From the NCBI RefSeq assembly GCF_016056295.1, contig NZ_JAECZB010000007.1, forward strand, positions 16,618-80,617: DNA of 64,000 nucleotides, written 5' to 3'. Within the stretch, counting starts at the first letter, position 1. The number at the start of each line of letters is the position of its first letter. The position numbers were made by a program, and so were the translations under genes. Origin of the DNA: Atlanticothrix silvestris CENA357 (lineage in GTDB: Bacteria > Cyanobacteriota > Cyanobacteriia > Cyanobacteriales > Nostocaceae). The notes beneath the pieces were generated by a model. The model was given only the letters and a program-made list of their open reading frames with translations. It had not been told where the DNA came from and searched no databases. Shown here in pieces: positions 48,670 to 58,346 of this stretch.

Positions 48670-50061
48670 CTATCTTCCTACACCTACATACTGGAACCCA
48701 GCCCTTACCATAGTTTCAGGGTCTAGGAAGTTACGACCATCGATCAGCACGGGGTGAAGCATCAATTTTGCCATTTTTGCATAGTCTAAACTGCTGAATT
48801 GCTCCCATTCAGTCACAAGTACTAAAGCATCACAGCCATCAGCTAAACGTTCGGCATCAGTTTCCACTAATACACCAGAGAGACCATGACGCATACCTGT
48901 TTGAGAAACAATTGGGTCATAGGCTTTGACTTTGGCTCCTAGTCGGTTTAGCTGCTCAATCAGATTGAGTGCTGGAGCATCCCGCATATCATCAGTATCT
49001 GGCTTGAATGTCAGTCCTAGAAGTCCGACAGTTTTACCTTTAAGGATTTTTAAAACTTGCTGAAGTTTTTCGAGAGCAATTAAGCGCTGGCGCTCGTTGA
49101 CACTGACGGCGGCTTTCATTAACTGGGCTTCATAGCCATAATCATCAGCAGTATGAATTAGTGCAGCAACATCTTTAGGGAAGCAGGAACCACCCCAACC
49201 AATACCTGCTTGTAAAAACTTTTTACCAATACGGGAATCCAGTCCAATACCTTTTGCTACTTGGGTGACATCAGCACCGACGCGATCACAAATGTTAGCA
49301 ACTTCGTTAATAAAACTAATCTTGGTTGCCAAAAAGGCATTAGCGGCGTACTTGATCATTTCTGCCGAACTCAGGTCTGTGGCTAATACTGGTACTGGAG
49401 GTAAGGATTGGTCAGCAGCATACTTACGTTCTACAATAGGAGTATACAGTTCTTGCATTAAGGTGATCGCTTTTTGACTATTGCCACCTAGCACAATCCG
49501 ATCTGGGTTAAAGGTATCGTAGACAGCCGAACCTTCACGCAAAAACTCTGGATTGCTGACTACATCAAACTGAGCCACGGACTCCGGTAATACTTCATCA
49601 CTTGGTATCCCACCCGCTGGTACAAGTGTTTTCTGACGTTCAGCAATACCATCTAGAACAATCATCCGCACCCAGTCACCTGAACCAATGGGTACTGTAG
49701 ATTTATTCACAATCACTTTATAACCACCATTGAGATTAGCTCCGATACCACGAGCAACAGCTTCGACATAACGGGTATCACTTTCACCGGTAGGCAATGG
49801 TGGTGTTCCTACAGCAATAAATAAAATTTCCCCGTGAGCGACTCCTGCGGCAAGATCGCTGCTGAACTGGATTTTTCCGGTTTGAATAGCAGACTGCATA
49901 ATTTCTGACAGTCCCGGCTCGAAAATAGGCGACTGCCCAGACTTCATTAACTTGACTTTTTCTTCGTTATTGTCTATGCAAATTACGTCATGACCAATAT
50001 GAGCCAAGCAAGCGCCTGTAACCAAACCAACGTAACCAGTTCCAATTACGCAAACACGCAT
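48670..50061 (-). CDS. UDP-glucose 6-dehydrogenase
   Basis: This enzyme oxidises UDP-glucose twice to UDP-glucuronate with NAD+, supplying acidic sugars for envelope and exopolysaccharides. The 463-aa protein begins with the NAD fold MRVCVIGTGYVGLVTGACLA and has the catalytic Cys in GWGGSCFPKDV and the C-terminal loop GLTFKPDTDDMRDAPAL. The next gene upstream on the same strand encodes UDP-glucuronate decarboxylase, which uses its product, and the two probably form one unit (about 150 bases between them). Confidence 0.95.
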   Translation of the reverse strand: MRVCVIGTGYVGLVTGACLAHIGHDVICIDNNEEKVKLMKSGQSPIFEPGLSEIMQSAIQTGKIQFSSDLAAGVAHGEILFIAVGTPPLPTGESDTRYVEAVARGIGANLNGGYKVIVNKSTVPIGSGDWVRMIVLDGIAERQKTLVPAGGIPSDEVLPESVAQFDVVSNPEFLREGSAVYDTFNPDRIVLGGNSQKAITLMQELYTPIVERKYAADQSLPPVPVLATDLSSAEMIKYAANAFLATKISFINEVANICDRVGADVTQVAKGIGLDSRIGKKFLQAGIGWGGSCFPKDVAALIHTADDYGYEAQLMKAAVSVNERQRLIALEKLQQVLKILKGKTVGLLGLTFKPDTDDMRDAPALNLIEQLNRLGAKVKAYDPIVSQTGMRHGLSGVLVETDAERLADGCDALVLVTEWEQFSSLDYAKMAKLMLHPVLIDGRNFLDPETMVRAGFQYVGVGR

Positions 50062-50212
50062 CTAGTTTAACTCCTCGCTTTTTTGGGGTTAGTCTTCAAA
50101 AATAAGTTGTCAATATGACACTTATACACTGCCGGTAAACCCAGCTACTGAAAGTACAGGCGACGAATAAAGTAAGCCTGCACAAAACTTTAGAGCCACC
50201 CGTCGGTACTGC

Positions 50213-51163
50213 TCAGGAGGCTAAATCTTTGACATCGCTTTTGACGCGATCGCGGAAATCTTCTACTGTTAGTTTTAACCCCTCTTGGAGAGAAACGGTA
50301 GGTTCCCAATTTAACAAGGTTTTAGCTTTAGTAATATCAGGCTGACGACGACGGGGATCATCAGAAGGTAGTGGCTCAAATTTAATCTCTGCATCCGGGT
50401 TTACCATGTTTTGCACAGCTTGTGCCAATTCTAAGATTGTGTATTCACCTGGATTTCCCAGATTTACTGGGCCAATGTAGTCGCTATTCATTAAACGGAT
50501 AAATCCTTCTACCAAATCAGAAACATAGCAGAAACTACGAGTTTGCGAACCATCACCGTACACAGTTAAAGGAATACCCCGCAAAGCTTGCACTATAAAG
50601 TTACTTACTACTCGACCATCGTTTTCTAACATCCTTGGGCCGTAGGTGTTGAAGATGCGAGCAACTCGAATATCGACTTTATTTTGCCTATAATAGTCAA
50701 ATGCCAGGGTTTCAGCGATTCTTTTGCCTTCGTCATAGCATGAACGTATACCAATGGGATTGACGCTACCTCTATACTCTTCAACTTGGGGATGCACTTC
50801 AGGATCACCATACACTTCACTGGTTGAAGCTAAAAAGAACCGAGCTTTGACACGCTTAGCCAACCCCAACATGTTAAGCGTTCCCATCACGTTAGTTTTA
50901 ACGGTTTTCACTGGGTTGTACTGGTAATGTACTGGGGAAGCTGGGCAAGCTAGATGATAAATTTGATCTACTTCTAATCTAATTGGCTCAGTAATGTCGT
51001 GGCGGATAAGCTCAAAATAGGGATGATTCATCCATTTTAGGATGTTATCTTTATTACCTGTATAAAAATTATCTAAGCAAATAACTTCATGGCCTGCGGG
51101 TATTAATCGGTCAATAAGATGCGAACCAATAAACCCAGCACCGCCCGTCACCAAAATTCTCAT
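50213..51163 (-). CDS. UDP-glucuronate decarboxylase (UDP-xylose synthase)
   Basis: This 316-aa extended SDR enzyme converts UDP-glucuronate to UDP-xylose. It has the cofactor motif [20 protein letters not shown], the catalytic SCYDEGKR (YxxxK) and the substrate-binding segment [20 protein letters not shown], all typical of the UXS group. The gene precedes ugd on the same strand, so substrate supply and use are coupled. No membrane domain is present, so it should be cytoplasmic. Confidence 0.93.
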   Translation of the reverse strand: MRILVTGGAGFIGSHLIDRLIPAGHEVICLDNFYTGNKDNILKWMNHPYFELIRHDITEPIRLEVDQIYHLACPASPVHYQYNPVKTVKTNVMGTLNMLGLAKRVKARFFLASTSEVYGDPEVHPQVEEYRGSVNPIGIRSCYDEGKRIAETLAFDYYRQNKVDIRVARIFNTYGPRMLENDGRVVSNFIVQALRGIPLTVYGDGSQTRSFCYVSDLVEGFIRLMNSDYIGPVNLGNPGEYTILELAQAVQNMVNPDAEIKFEPLPSDDPRRRQPDITKAKTLLNWEPTVSLQEGLKLTVEDFRDRVKSDVKDLAS

Positions 51164-51548
51164 AGTTTCCCAGTTACTTACAAATATTACTAATTGGCTA
51201 TTTAACTTGTTTTTAGAGTACCCAGCCTAGGTATAAAAATACAGTATGAACAAAGTTAATTAACAAGATCTTGTTGATTTAGTAGTTTTTTTACGTATTT
51301 AATTTTGTTACATTTAACTAAATTACTTCACAATTCATCTAGCAAAATAGCAAACATACTCTTAGTATTGTGGTTTTTCGGTATAGACTTCATCAAATCT
51401 TCAATAAAATAAAGTTTTTCAAAGTAAAATTCCTAAATGTGAAGTTGATGCATATCTAAAATCACAAAAGACATGGCACCAATGGTTTTACCACAGTACT
51501 GGCTACCCTACGCCCTAAACGATGGCGCGGCTTTGAGATAGTCTTCGA
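51164..51548. other. Intergenic region, no gene seen
   Basis: The stretch is AT-rich sequence upstream of the decarboxylase gene and downstream of the antiporter, both on the minus strand. It should contain the decarboxylase-ugd promoter, but no element can be placed with confidence. Confidence 0.35.
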
Positions 51549-53684
51549 TTACACAACAGTTGTGGTGTTGGAAATACCTGTTAATAAAGTTCCATTTTGA
51601 GTACGTTGTGGCTCTCCAAGCATAACGATAGAGCAGGTAAGTTGCCTAGCTAATTGACTTGTGACATCGCTAATAGCTAAACCACCAGCAATTGTCCTAT
51701 TTCGTGTAAAAGGTAACACTACTAAATCGTATAATCGTGCTGCTTGCAAAATTGCTTGCACAACATTTTCATGAGCGATGATTTGAATTTCTGGGGGATT
51801 TGGCAAAGCTATTTTAGATACAAGCAATGAGAGATGCGATCGCCTAGCAGCGATTTTACTAGAACTAGTGCGGCGATCGCATACATTTAGCACAGTAACT
51901 TGGCTTTGATTTGCCTCTGCCAGCATCTGGGCAAGTTGCACGGGTTGCAATGCTGGTGCTGTTAAGTTTTCCAAAGGTACTAAGATACGCTGAATTTTTC
52001 TTGGTGAATCTACTAAACGTGTCACCGCCACAGGGCAATGGGATGCCCAAAGTACACTATCAATCACATTGCCAAATAAACGCGCTCTCAATCCAGTACG
52101 TTTACCCCAACCCATAACAATTAAACTCGCATTTTGTTCACGGGCTGCTCTGCTAATTCCTGGGGCAAAGGCATCATCAATGCGGAGTAATGGTTCTGCT
52201 TCTAATCCGAATACTCGACTCTGTACCGTAGCTTTTGCGAGTAAACGCTCACTGCGTTGCAAAGATAGTTCTAACTGTGGCGCATCCATATTAGCAGTAG
52301 ATGTGGCGATCGCTAGCGATACAATTCTGCCACTCGATTGACGTGCTAATAAAACCGACATTTCAATCAAATACTGCTGAGTTTGAGGATTGTGAACAGG
52401 TACAACTATAGTAAAAGTACTGCGTGTTTCCTCTTTTTTTGGGTCAGTTAGGGTTGGGGATGCGGGTTCTGGGACTGGAGAAGCTGTTAAAGCAACAGCT
52501 ATCCTACTAGTAATTAAAGGCCCTAATATTGCCGTAACTAACATTAAAACAATGAAGCTATTTAAAACTACACGTGGTAGTAATCCAGCTTGATATCCTA
52601 CTACAGCTGCTGCTAAAGTTGTACCCACCTGGGGCATTGATAAAGCCCATATTGTTAGCGTTTCTAGCCAGTTATAACGGTAAACTAATTTTGCTAACCA
52701 AGCTGCTATAAACTTGCTAACAATTAAACCGATTATAATCAATAGCGTTAACTGAAAACTTTCAAGGCTTGTGGCAAAAGTAGGTAATTCAAACAGCAAG
52801 CCAAGATGAACAAAGAAAATGGGAATAAATAAGACGCTGCCAACAAACACTACTTTTTCTTTGACTGGGCCTTCACCCACCGCTTCATTAACTGCCAAAC
52901 CTACTAAAAAAGCTCCAAAAATTTTTTCTATGCCAATTAATTGAGTACCCAAAGCTGCAATAAATACGGACAGTAAGATAAATAAAAACTTGTTTCCTTC
53001 GTCGTCTCCTGAACGTCTAAAAAATTCTTTTCCTAACCAATTTAAACCAACTAAAAGAATGATAGAGTAAATTGTTAACCAACCCAACGAAGTGATTAAT
53101 TTGACGAAACTAAATTCCCCAATCTGAATGGTGGCTATACAAACGGCTAATATTAAGAGTGCGCCAATATCAGTAAAAATTGTGGCTCCAATTGTGACGG
53201 TGACAGCTTCATTATTTACAATTCCTAGACGATTAATAATGGGATATGCCAAAAGGGTATAGGAAGCAAACAAAGAGCCAATCAATATTGAAGTATTCCA
53301 ATCAAAATCAAAAAATCGTCCTATTAAGGTTCCTATTGCTAAAGAGACGCTGGAGGTAAAACTGCCAAACCCCATGGAGCGTTTTTTTCTCTGGCGGAAT
53401 CGGTCTATATTAACTTCTAAACCTGCGACAAACATCAAGTAAACTAAGCCGATGTCTGATAGCAGATTAATTATCGGCGATTGTGGATGAAATAGATTCC
53501 AGCCTGATGAACCAAGTACTACCCCAGAGAACACCAAACCTACTATTCCTGGTAATCTGAGTCGCTCAAACAGAATAGGTACAACTAAGATGACCACCAG
53601 TAAAATAGCAAAGGGAATAATTGGCTCCTTGCCAAGAACTTGGGCCGTTGGTTCCATAGCAAGAACTTGTGATATGCGTTCCAT
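51549..53684 (-). CDS. CPA2-family cation:proton antiporter with tandem USP domains
   Basis: This 711-aa protein has about twelve N-terminal membrane helices of the KefB/NhaS3-type Na+(K+)/H+ exchanger family (LRLPGIVGLVFSGVVLGSSG, then LLSDIGLVYLMFVAGLEVN). The region from about 425 to the C-terminus holds two universal stress protein-type domains (VVPVHNPQTQQYLIEM, SLIVMGWGKRTGLRARLFG, then ILVPLENLTAPALQPV), which probably bind nucleotide and regulate transport. The ion specificity is not clear. The thylakoid or plasma membrane could be the site. Confidence 0.92.
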   Translation of the reverse strand: MERISQVLAMEPTAQVLGKEPIIPFAILLVVILVVPILFERLRLPGIVGLVFSGVVLGSSGWNLFHPQSPIINLLSDIGLVYLMFVAGLEVNIDRFRQRKKRSMGFGSFTSSVSLAIGTLIGRFFDFDWNTSILIGSLFASYTLLAYPIINRLGIVNNEAVTVTIGATIFTDIGALLILAVCIATIQIGEFSFVKLITSLGWLTIYSIILLVGLNWLGKEFFRRSGDDEGNKFLFILLSVFIAALGTQLIGIEKIFGAFLVGLAVNEAVGEGPVKEKVVFVGSVLFIPIFFVHLGLLFELPTFATSLESFQLTLLIIIGLIVSKFIAAWLAKLVYRYNWLETLTIWALSMPQVGTTLAAAVVGYQAGLLPRVVLNSFIVLMLVTAILGPLITSRIAVALTASPVPEPASPTLTDPKKEETRSTFTIVVPVHNPQTQQYLIEMSVLLARQSSGRIVSLAIATSTANMDAPQLELSLQRSERLLAKATVQSRVFGLEAEPLLRIDDAFAPGISRAAREQNASLIVMGWGKRTGLRARLFGNVIDSVLWASHCPVAVTRLVDSPRKIQRILVPLENLTAPALQPVQLAQMLAEANQSQVTVLNVCDRRTSSSKIAARRSHLSLLVSKIALPNPPEIQIIAHENVVQAILQAARLYDLVVLPFTRNRTIAGGLAISDVTSQLARQLTCSIVMLGEPQRTQNGTLLTGISNTTTVV

Positions 53685-53831
53685 AAGTAGGACTTAAAGG
53701 GGCGACGGTGAAGCTGTGATTACCCTTAAAGCAATCGTCCGATCAATATAAATAATTGTAAAAGTCACCCTGACGAAAAATCAGAAAATCCTAACTTACA
53801 CTACCTAGGCAATTATCTAGAAACTAACTAC

Positions 53832-54488
53832 CTATGGGTGTATTTGACTCAATATAAACCGTAAGCGATCGTAGTCATCTTTCAACAGCACGCTCAGACT
53901 ACGACCGGCTTTGATTAACCATTGTCGGTCAGCTTTACGTAACTGATAAACTTCACGAATAGCTGCTGCGATTAAAGATTCTACTGGCGCACCATTTATA
54001 GACAGCAATGTCCGCAAAAAATCTAGTTCTTCGGTAAATTGAATTATTGCTTCTGGTTCACACCGATAAACAGCTTGATGAATTTGTGGAGGACGAGGAG
54101 GTAGATACTGATATACCGTTTGGTTGTAACCTAAAGTCCGCGACGGTTGCTCAAATCCTACGATCGCAGCCCTAAATTCAGTTTTGAGCATAGCAAATAT
54201 CTGGGGTTGTTCTTCACGTAAATCCTGCAATGATAACCCTAGAGCTACAGCCCGATGTACAGAATCTACAGGCATAGTCGTAGCATAATACACCACAGCA
54301 TAAACTTGATTGCCAGACTCTTCATCCACAGAACAAACCCAACTGCCAAAAGGTGGCATGGGCGGAAAACTTAAGTCTTCCGGCTCCAAACATTGTGCCA
54401 GAAATTCTGTAGTTGTAGTTTCAATCACCTCCGCAATGTGATTGGGGTGGCGATCGCCTGTGGCAAACTGTGGTAAAGGTAAGCGCAT
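53832..54488 (-). CDS. Conserved cyanobacterial protein, possible HAS-barrel domain
   Basis: This 218-aa soluble protein has an N-terminal beta-rich half (FGSWVCSVDEESGNQVYAVV) compatible with a HAS-barrel domain, and a helical C-terminal half (IREVYQLRKADRQWLIKAGR). It probably occurs widely in cyanobacteria. Its function is unknown. ndhS follows on the same strand upstream, separated by inverted heptad arrays. Confidence 0.65.
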   Translation of the reverse strand: MRLPLPQFATGDRHPNHIAEVIETTTTEFLAQCLEPEDLSFPPMPPFGSWVCSVDEESGNQVYAVVYYATTMPVDSVHRAVALGLSLQDLREEQPQIFAMLKTEFRAAIVGFEQPSRTLGYNQTVYQYLPPRPPQIHQAVYRCEPEAIIQFTEELDFLRTLLSINGAPVESLIAAAIREVYQLRKADRQWLIKAGRSLSVLLKDDYDRLRFILSQIHP

Positions 54489-54499
54489 CTTAGTTTTTT

Positions 54500-54561
54500 G
54501 TCAGTGGTCAGTGGTCAGTTGTCAGTTGTCAGCTACTAACAACTAACAACTGACTACTAAC
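54500..54561. repeat. Inverted pair of heptad arrays
   Basis: GTCAGTG/GTCAGTT units (54500-54532) are followed by CTACTAACAAC/CAACTGA-type units (54533-54561). Together they can form a hairpin between the HAS-barrel-like gene and ndhS. Confidence 0.85.
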
Positions 54562-54568
54562 TCTTGTT

Positions 54569-54766
54569 CTATTTCGCTTTTTTACGTCCTGCTGTGATTT
54601 CTACGGCTTCCAATTCCGATAAGCGAAAGGTAACTAATTTATCCCAGTTGCCACCTTCAAATAGTACAGCTACCTTACCATCGCTGACTCGTTGCACAAG
54701 TCCTTCAGAACGATAATAAGTATCTGCGGGATTTTTAACGCGAACTGTTGCTCCAGGCAGAATCAT
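54569..54766 (-). CDS. ndhS: NAD(P)H dehydrogenase subunit S
   Basis: NdhS is a small SH3-like subunit of the thylakoid NDH-1 complex that helps ferredoxin dock and donate electrons in cyclic electron flow. The 65-aa protein starts [20 protein letters not shown] and contains the conserved [19 protein letters not shown], closely matching the cyanobacterial subunit. The C-terminus is Lys-rich. It lies between repeat arrays downstream of rodA on the same strand. Confidence 0.9.
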   Translation of the reverse strand: MILPGATVRVKNPADTYYRSEGLVQRVSDGKVAVLFEGGNWDKLVTFRLSELEAVEITAGRKKAK

Positions 54767-54807
54767 GATGTTTACCTTCGCTGGTTTACTGTTTATAGCT
54801 TAATACT

Positions 54808-54873
54808 TGTTAGTTGTTGGTTGTCAGTTGTCAGTTGTCAGTTGTCGGTTATGTTTCTACTAACCACTGACTC
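54808..54873. repeat. Heptad arrays entering the rodA coding end
   Basis: Units of GTTAGTT/GTCAGTT (about 54808-54847) face a short inverted partner CTAACCACTGACTCTTG (about 54858-54874). The rodA stop codon (complement of 54838-54840) is part of the array. Confidence 0.8.
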
Positions 54874-56196
54874 TTGACTTGAATAATACTTCTGTCGTTG
54901 GCGAAAATTTGCTACCGATTCTACTATTCCCAAACCAATGAAGTTGGTCAGCATGGCAGAACGTCCGTAACTCATCCAAGGTAAAGGAATTCCCGCTACT
55001 GGTGCTAAACCGACAGTCATACCTACATTTACAATCAACTGAAACACAATCATCGATAAAACACCAATAGCTAATAACGAACCAAAGTTGTCTTTGGCGG
55101 TTTGAGCTACATGCAACAAACGAAAGCAAATCAAGCAGAAGACAAACAAAACGACCAAACAACCCACAAAACCGAATTCTTCACCCACTGCGGAGAAAAT
55201 GAAATCTGTATGTTGTTCGGGTACAAAATTTAGTTGAGTCATAGGGCCTTTGAACAAACCCCATCCCCAAACCTCACCAGCTCCAATAGCAATTCGAGAT
55301 TGGTGTTGGTGATATCCAGCGCCTAAAAGGTCGTATCCAGGGCGCAGGAATACTGTTAATCGAGCTTTTTGATAATCTTTTAAAATATGGTTCCAGGCAA
55401 ATACACCTAATTCTCCACCTAGCAGGTTTAGAGTTGATACACTAATGCCATTGAGGCCAAATCTACGCCAAGGAAGAGTCCACCAAGCAAGAATCCCCAT
55501 AGCGACTACCCAAATTAACCCTAAAATCCCAAAAGATACTTCTTGATTCAATGAAATTATTGGTGCAGACAAGGGCCAATTTGTACTAAATAGAATAGCT
55601 GAAACTACAGGCGATATCATCAGAATCAACCAGCCTGGGTTAGCATTTGCCCAGTAAAGCATTCCTAAAACGATCGCAGCGAATACCAGTGATGTCGCTA
55701 AATCTGGCTGTAGAAATACCAATGCCCAAGGAACAGCAGTAATTGCCAACGCCCGAAAAACACTTTCTAGAGTGGAAGCTGTGCGCTTGTGTAACAGAGC
55801 TGCTAGGGTGATGATTATACCTATTTTGGCAAATTCCGAGGGTTGGACGTTGAAACCAGCAATACTGATCCAGCGTTGTGCCCCTTTGGCACTAGTACCA
55901 GCAATCATCACCGTAATCAGACTGAGATTAGTCAGTGCGTATGTTACCCAATGCCACTGAAGCAGGTTTTCGTAACGACAGCGAGCTAAAAACAACGCTA
56001 TCAAAGTGCCAATACCAGCTACCAACCAGTGCCACCACCAGTCAGTCACTGGCTGTTTGAGTTCTGTACTCAAAATCATGATGCCGCCAAATACGCTGAC
56101 ACCTATAGGTAAACAAAATAATAACCAATCTACCTGCTGCCAGGGCTTAACCCAATACTTCCAGCGAATTTTGGGGAGCGATCGTTTTAATAACAT
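54838..56196 (-). CDS. rodA: Rod shape-determining protein RodA
   Basis: RodA is a SEDS-family peptidoglycan glycosyltransferase of the cell-elongation machinery in the plasma membrane. The 452-aa protein has about ten membrane helices, the segment PSEFAKIGIIITLAALLH, the catalytic-loop region and the SEDS signature VGMTVGLAPVAGIPLPWMSY. The last dozen residues (SSQESVVSRNITDN) and the stop codon are encoded by the inverted repeat array, so the natural C-terminus seems to have been replaced. The basic N-terminus (KRSLPKIRWKYWVKPW) precedes the first helix. Confidence 0.93.
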   Translation of the reverse strand: MLLKRSLPKIRWKYWVKPWQQVDWLLFCLPIGVSVFGGIMILSTELKQPVTDWWWHWLVAGIGTLIALFLARCRYENLLQWHWVTYALTNLSLITVMIAGTSAKGAQRWISIAGFNVQPSEFAKIGIIITLAALLHKRTASTLESVFRALAITAVPWALVFLQPDLATSLVFAAIVLGMLYWANANPGWLILMISPVVSAILFSTNWPLSAPIISLNQEVSFGILGLIWVVAMGILAWWTLPWRRFGLNGISVSTLNLLGGELGVFAWNHILKDYQKARLTVFLRPGYDLLGAGYHQHQSRIAIGAGEVWGWGLFKGPMTQLNFVPEQHTDFIFSAVGEEFGFVGCLVVLFVFCLICFRLLHVAQTAKDNFGSLLAIGVLSMIVFQLIVNVGMTVGLAPVAGIPLPWMSYGRSAMLTNFIGLGIVESVANFRQRQKYYSSQESVVSRNITDN

Positions 56197-56336
56197 TGTG
56201 TGATTTTAGACTTTAGATTTGAGAATTTAAATTATCGACTATTAATATAGCGATTCTCAGATAAAAAACCACAGGCTATTTGCGGGTATTGGGCATAGGG
56301 ATTGTCTTGGGGTGATACATCTGTCAAAAATTATAA

Positions 56337-56367
56337 ATATCTTGCAAAAGTTACTTTTGCAAGATAT
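56337..56367. repeat. Perfect 31-base palindrome
   Basis: ATATCTTGCAAAAGT and ACTTTTGCAAGATAT form perfect 15-base arms around a single T. It lies between rodA and the RTX-protein gene and has no T-run directly after it. It could be a protein-binding site, a cruciform or a relic of an inverted duplication. Confidence 0.85.
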
Positions 56368-56448
56368 CAGGGAAAAGTTAAAGGGTAAAGAAAAATTCCA
56401 TTTTTAACCCTTTACCCCACCTCTGCAAAAAGTCTGTACATGGGGAGA

Positions 56449-57132
56449 TTAAATGATAGTAAAACTGCCTGCGTCCAAATTGGGCTTGGTGGTCAAAGTC
56501 GCCAGCAGTTGCTGACCAGCGCTGCCGCTACCATCTCTATCAAAGAAAAGCTCACCAGTATGAGCATTGTAGACAAAACGATCACTGGAATCTTTTGCCC
56601 CAGATCCAAGAACAAAACTACTACTAGGTAAATTTCCCGCACTCAGCCCTGAACCAAAACCACTAGCTAAAATGGTAATGCCGTCTTGACCAAAGGTGAA
56701 ATCAAATATCTGATCGCTTCCTTCAGATGGCAAATCATATCGAAATCGATCAAAACCTGCCCCGCCATATAACCTATCAAAACCACTTCCAGCAATTAGG
56801 ACATCATCTCCATTTCCACCATAGAGAGCATCATTCCCGTCTCCGCCGTTGAGGCGGTCACTTCCGTCTCCACCATAAAGAATATCATTTCCTTGTACGC
56901 CGACTAATCGGTCATTTCCGGCTTCACCATACAGGATATCGTTGCCTTGTTCACCATCTAAAGTGTCATTTCCAGCTTCGCCATACAATTGATCATTTCC
57001 TAGACCCCCAATCAAAAGGTCTTGTCCTGAACCACCAGATAGCTCATCATTTCCTTCATATCCAATTAAAGTATCATCCGTAACTCCTCCCTTAAGAACG
57101 TCATTTCCAGGAGTACCTGTAATTCTTGCCAT
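56449..57132 (-). CDS. RTX-type calcium-binding repeat protein
   Basis: This 227-aa protein consists mainly of hemolysin-type nonapeptide repeats with GGxGxDxL units (GSGQDLLIGGLGNDQLYG, AGNDTLDGEQGNDILYG and more, about 15 units to residue 130) that form a Ca2+-binding beta-roll. The C-terminal part (FDRFRYDLPSEGSDQIFDFT) is a typical tail of such proteins. It is probably secreted by a type I system without a cleaved signal. The ATG at 57132 gives MARITGTPGNDVLKGG; the upstream ATG at 57180 adds 16 non-repeat residues. No transporter genes are adjacent. Confidence 0.9.
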   Translation of the reverse strand: MARITGTPGNDVLKGGVTDDTLIGYEGNDELSGGSGQDLLIGGLGNDQLYGEAGNDTLDGEQGNDILYGEAGNDRLVGVQGNDILYGGDGSDRLNGGDGNDALYGGNGDDVLIAGSGFDRLYGGAGFDRFRYDLPSEGSDQIFDFTFGQDGITILASGFGSGLSAGNLPSSSFVLGSGAKDSSDRFVYNAHTGELFFDRDGSGSAGQQLLATLTTKPNLDAGSFTII

Positions 57133-57384
57133 GATATTGTCCTGAATTAAATAAGTGGTAGATTGCTGCTTACTAAGCACTTATTAATCATATAATTAGA
57201 TTTTTAAGATTTTGTTAAGGTTACACCCCTCGAACCTCTATCCTCTCTGGTACTGGCTTTGTTAATTTTCAGGTCACGTCCCCTATCTATCTAATTGATA
57301 TTTAAGAGGTTGAAAATCAAGCACAGAGAGAAGGTCGGTATGTTGATTAGACCTCTTGCATGAATCAAGAAAATAGAGCAAGCC

Positions 57385-57750
57385 CTAATTGATAAGTCCA
57401 GCAATCAAATTGCATTGCAAGCCAAAACGTTTTCTACGGTTACGATATTGTTCTTTGAGGATGCGAAAAATCTTCAATCGACGGTTGAGATGTTCGCCAA
57501 CAACACGTAGACTAGCTAAGTGACGATTATGCTGGCGTTCTGAAGTAGATAAATTAGCACCACGAGGTTTTTTAGTGGGTATGCAGCTGTAGGGATGGAT
57601 TTTAGCAATCCCCTGATAACCTTTATCAGCTAAACACAACTGTGTTTCATGAAATCTTACCTTAGTATTTTTGAGTAGCCGAAAGTCATGAATGCGACCA
57701 ATTCCATAAGCAGTACAGATAATTTTGCCACTGGCTTGATCAACTACCAA
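57385..57750 (-). CDS. IS5-type transposase, C-terminal part
   Basis: This 121-residue frame carries the second half of a DDE transposase: GKIICTAYGIGRIHDFRLLK with one catalytic Asp, CLADKGYQGI with the second, and the segment NRHLASLRVVGEHLNRRLKI with the catalytic Glu. It lacks its own start signal; it continues the frame of the upstream part after a shift of one base. The true coding joint extends upstream (Y-Y-S-G-K-K-K-R-H-T reading) to the shift site. Confidence 0.85.
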   Translation of the reverse strand: MVVDQASGKIICTAYGIGRIHDFRLLKNTKVRFHETQLCLADKGYQGIAKIHPYSCIPTKKPRGANLSTSERQHNRHLASLRVVGEHLNRRLKIFRILKEQYRNRRKRFGLQCNLIAGLIN

Positions 57751-57784
57751 TTGCGCTTTTAAGGTGTGACGTTTTTTCTTGCCG

Positions 57785-58192
57785 CTATAGTAGCGACGCT
57801 GTTTTTTTTGGACGCTCTACAGGTGTTTCAGTCACATCTACTACTAAGACTTTCCAATCGTACGCTCCTTGATTCAACTCCCGTTTTCCCGGTAATCTAA
57901 ACGCTCTTGACTTAATCAAAATGTTTTCCACCTTCCGTACTATCCGGCATACTGTCGATTCATGTATACCCCAACTTTTAGATATATGGAAGTAAGTCCG
58001 GTATTCTCGCCAATATTCCAATGCTATTAATAAATGGTCTTCCACACTTAACTTTGGCTGACCACCTTTTTTCCCGATTCTCACTAGTTCTGGTTTCAAG
58101 GCTTCTACCATCCTCCCAAAAGTAGCAATATGCACTCCACATAACCGTTTAAGCTCTGCTGGTGGCAGGTCTTTTATCTGTTCGTAACTCAT
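57785..58192 (-). CDS. IS5-type transposase, N-terminal part
   Basis: This 135-residue frame holds the helix-turn-helix region (WGIHESTVCRIVRKVENIL) and the first catalytic Asp in VLVVDVTETPVERPKK. It ends soon after a run of eight A bases (57812-57819 on the plus strand as T). Skipping one A would restore the frame with the C-terminal part. That could be programmed slippage or an inactivating indel. Confidence 0.85.
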   Translation of the reverse strand: MSYEQIKDLPPAELKRLCGVHIATFGRMVEALKPELVRIGKKGGQPKLSVEDHLLIALEYWREYRTYFHISKSWGIHESTVCRIVRKVENILIKSRAFRLPGKRELNQGAYDWKVLVVDVTETPVERPKKTASLL

Positions 58193-58346
58193 TGCTCTTT
58201 CTTTTTTGACCTTTCTTTTTTCATGCTTACACTATTCGTGCAAGAGGTCTATTGGAAAGAAGGGGTAAGGGGGGGAAGGGTTAAAGGTTTTTTTCATCCT
58301 TTACCCTTTACCCTTTTCCTCTCTTAATTGCTCCCCTGCTTTTTGA

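Larger units (their letters stand above)
57349..58250 (-). mobile_element. IS5-type insertion sequence, complete with ends and target duplication
   Basis: The terminal inverted repeats are AGACCTCTTGCATGAAT at the left (57349-57365) and AGACCTCTTGCACGAAT (complement of 58234-58250), differing at one base. The three bases ATT occur directly outside both ends (57346-57348 and 58251-58253), consistent with a target duplication. The element is 902 bp and contains one DDE transposase split into two frames. It lies between the RTX gene and mrp. Confidence 0.88.
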
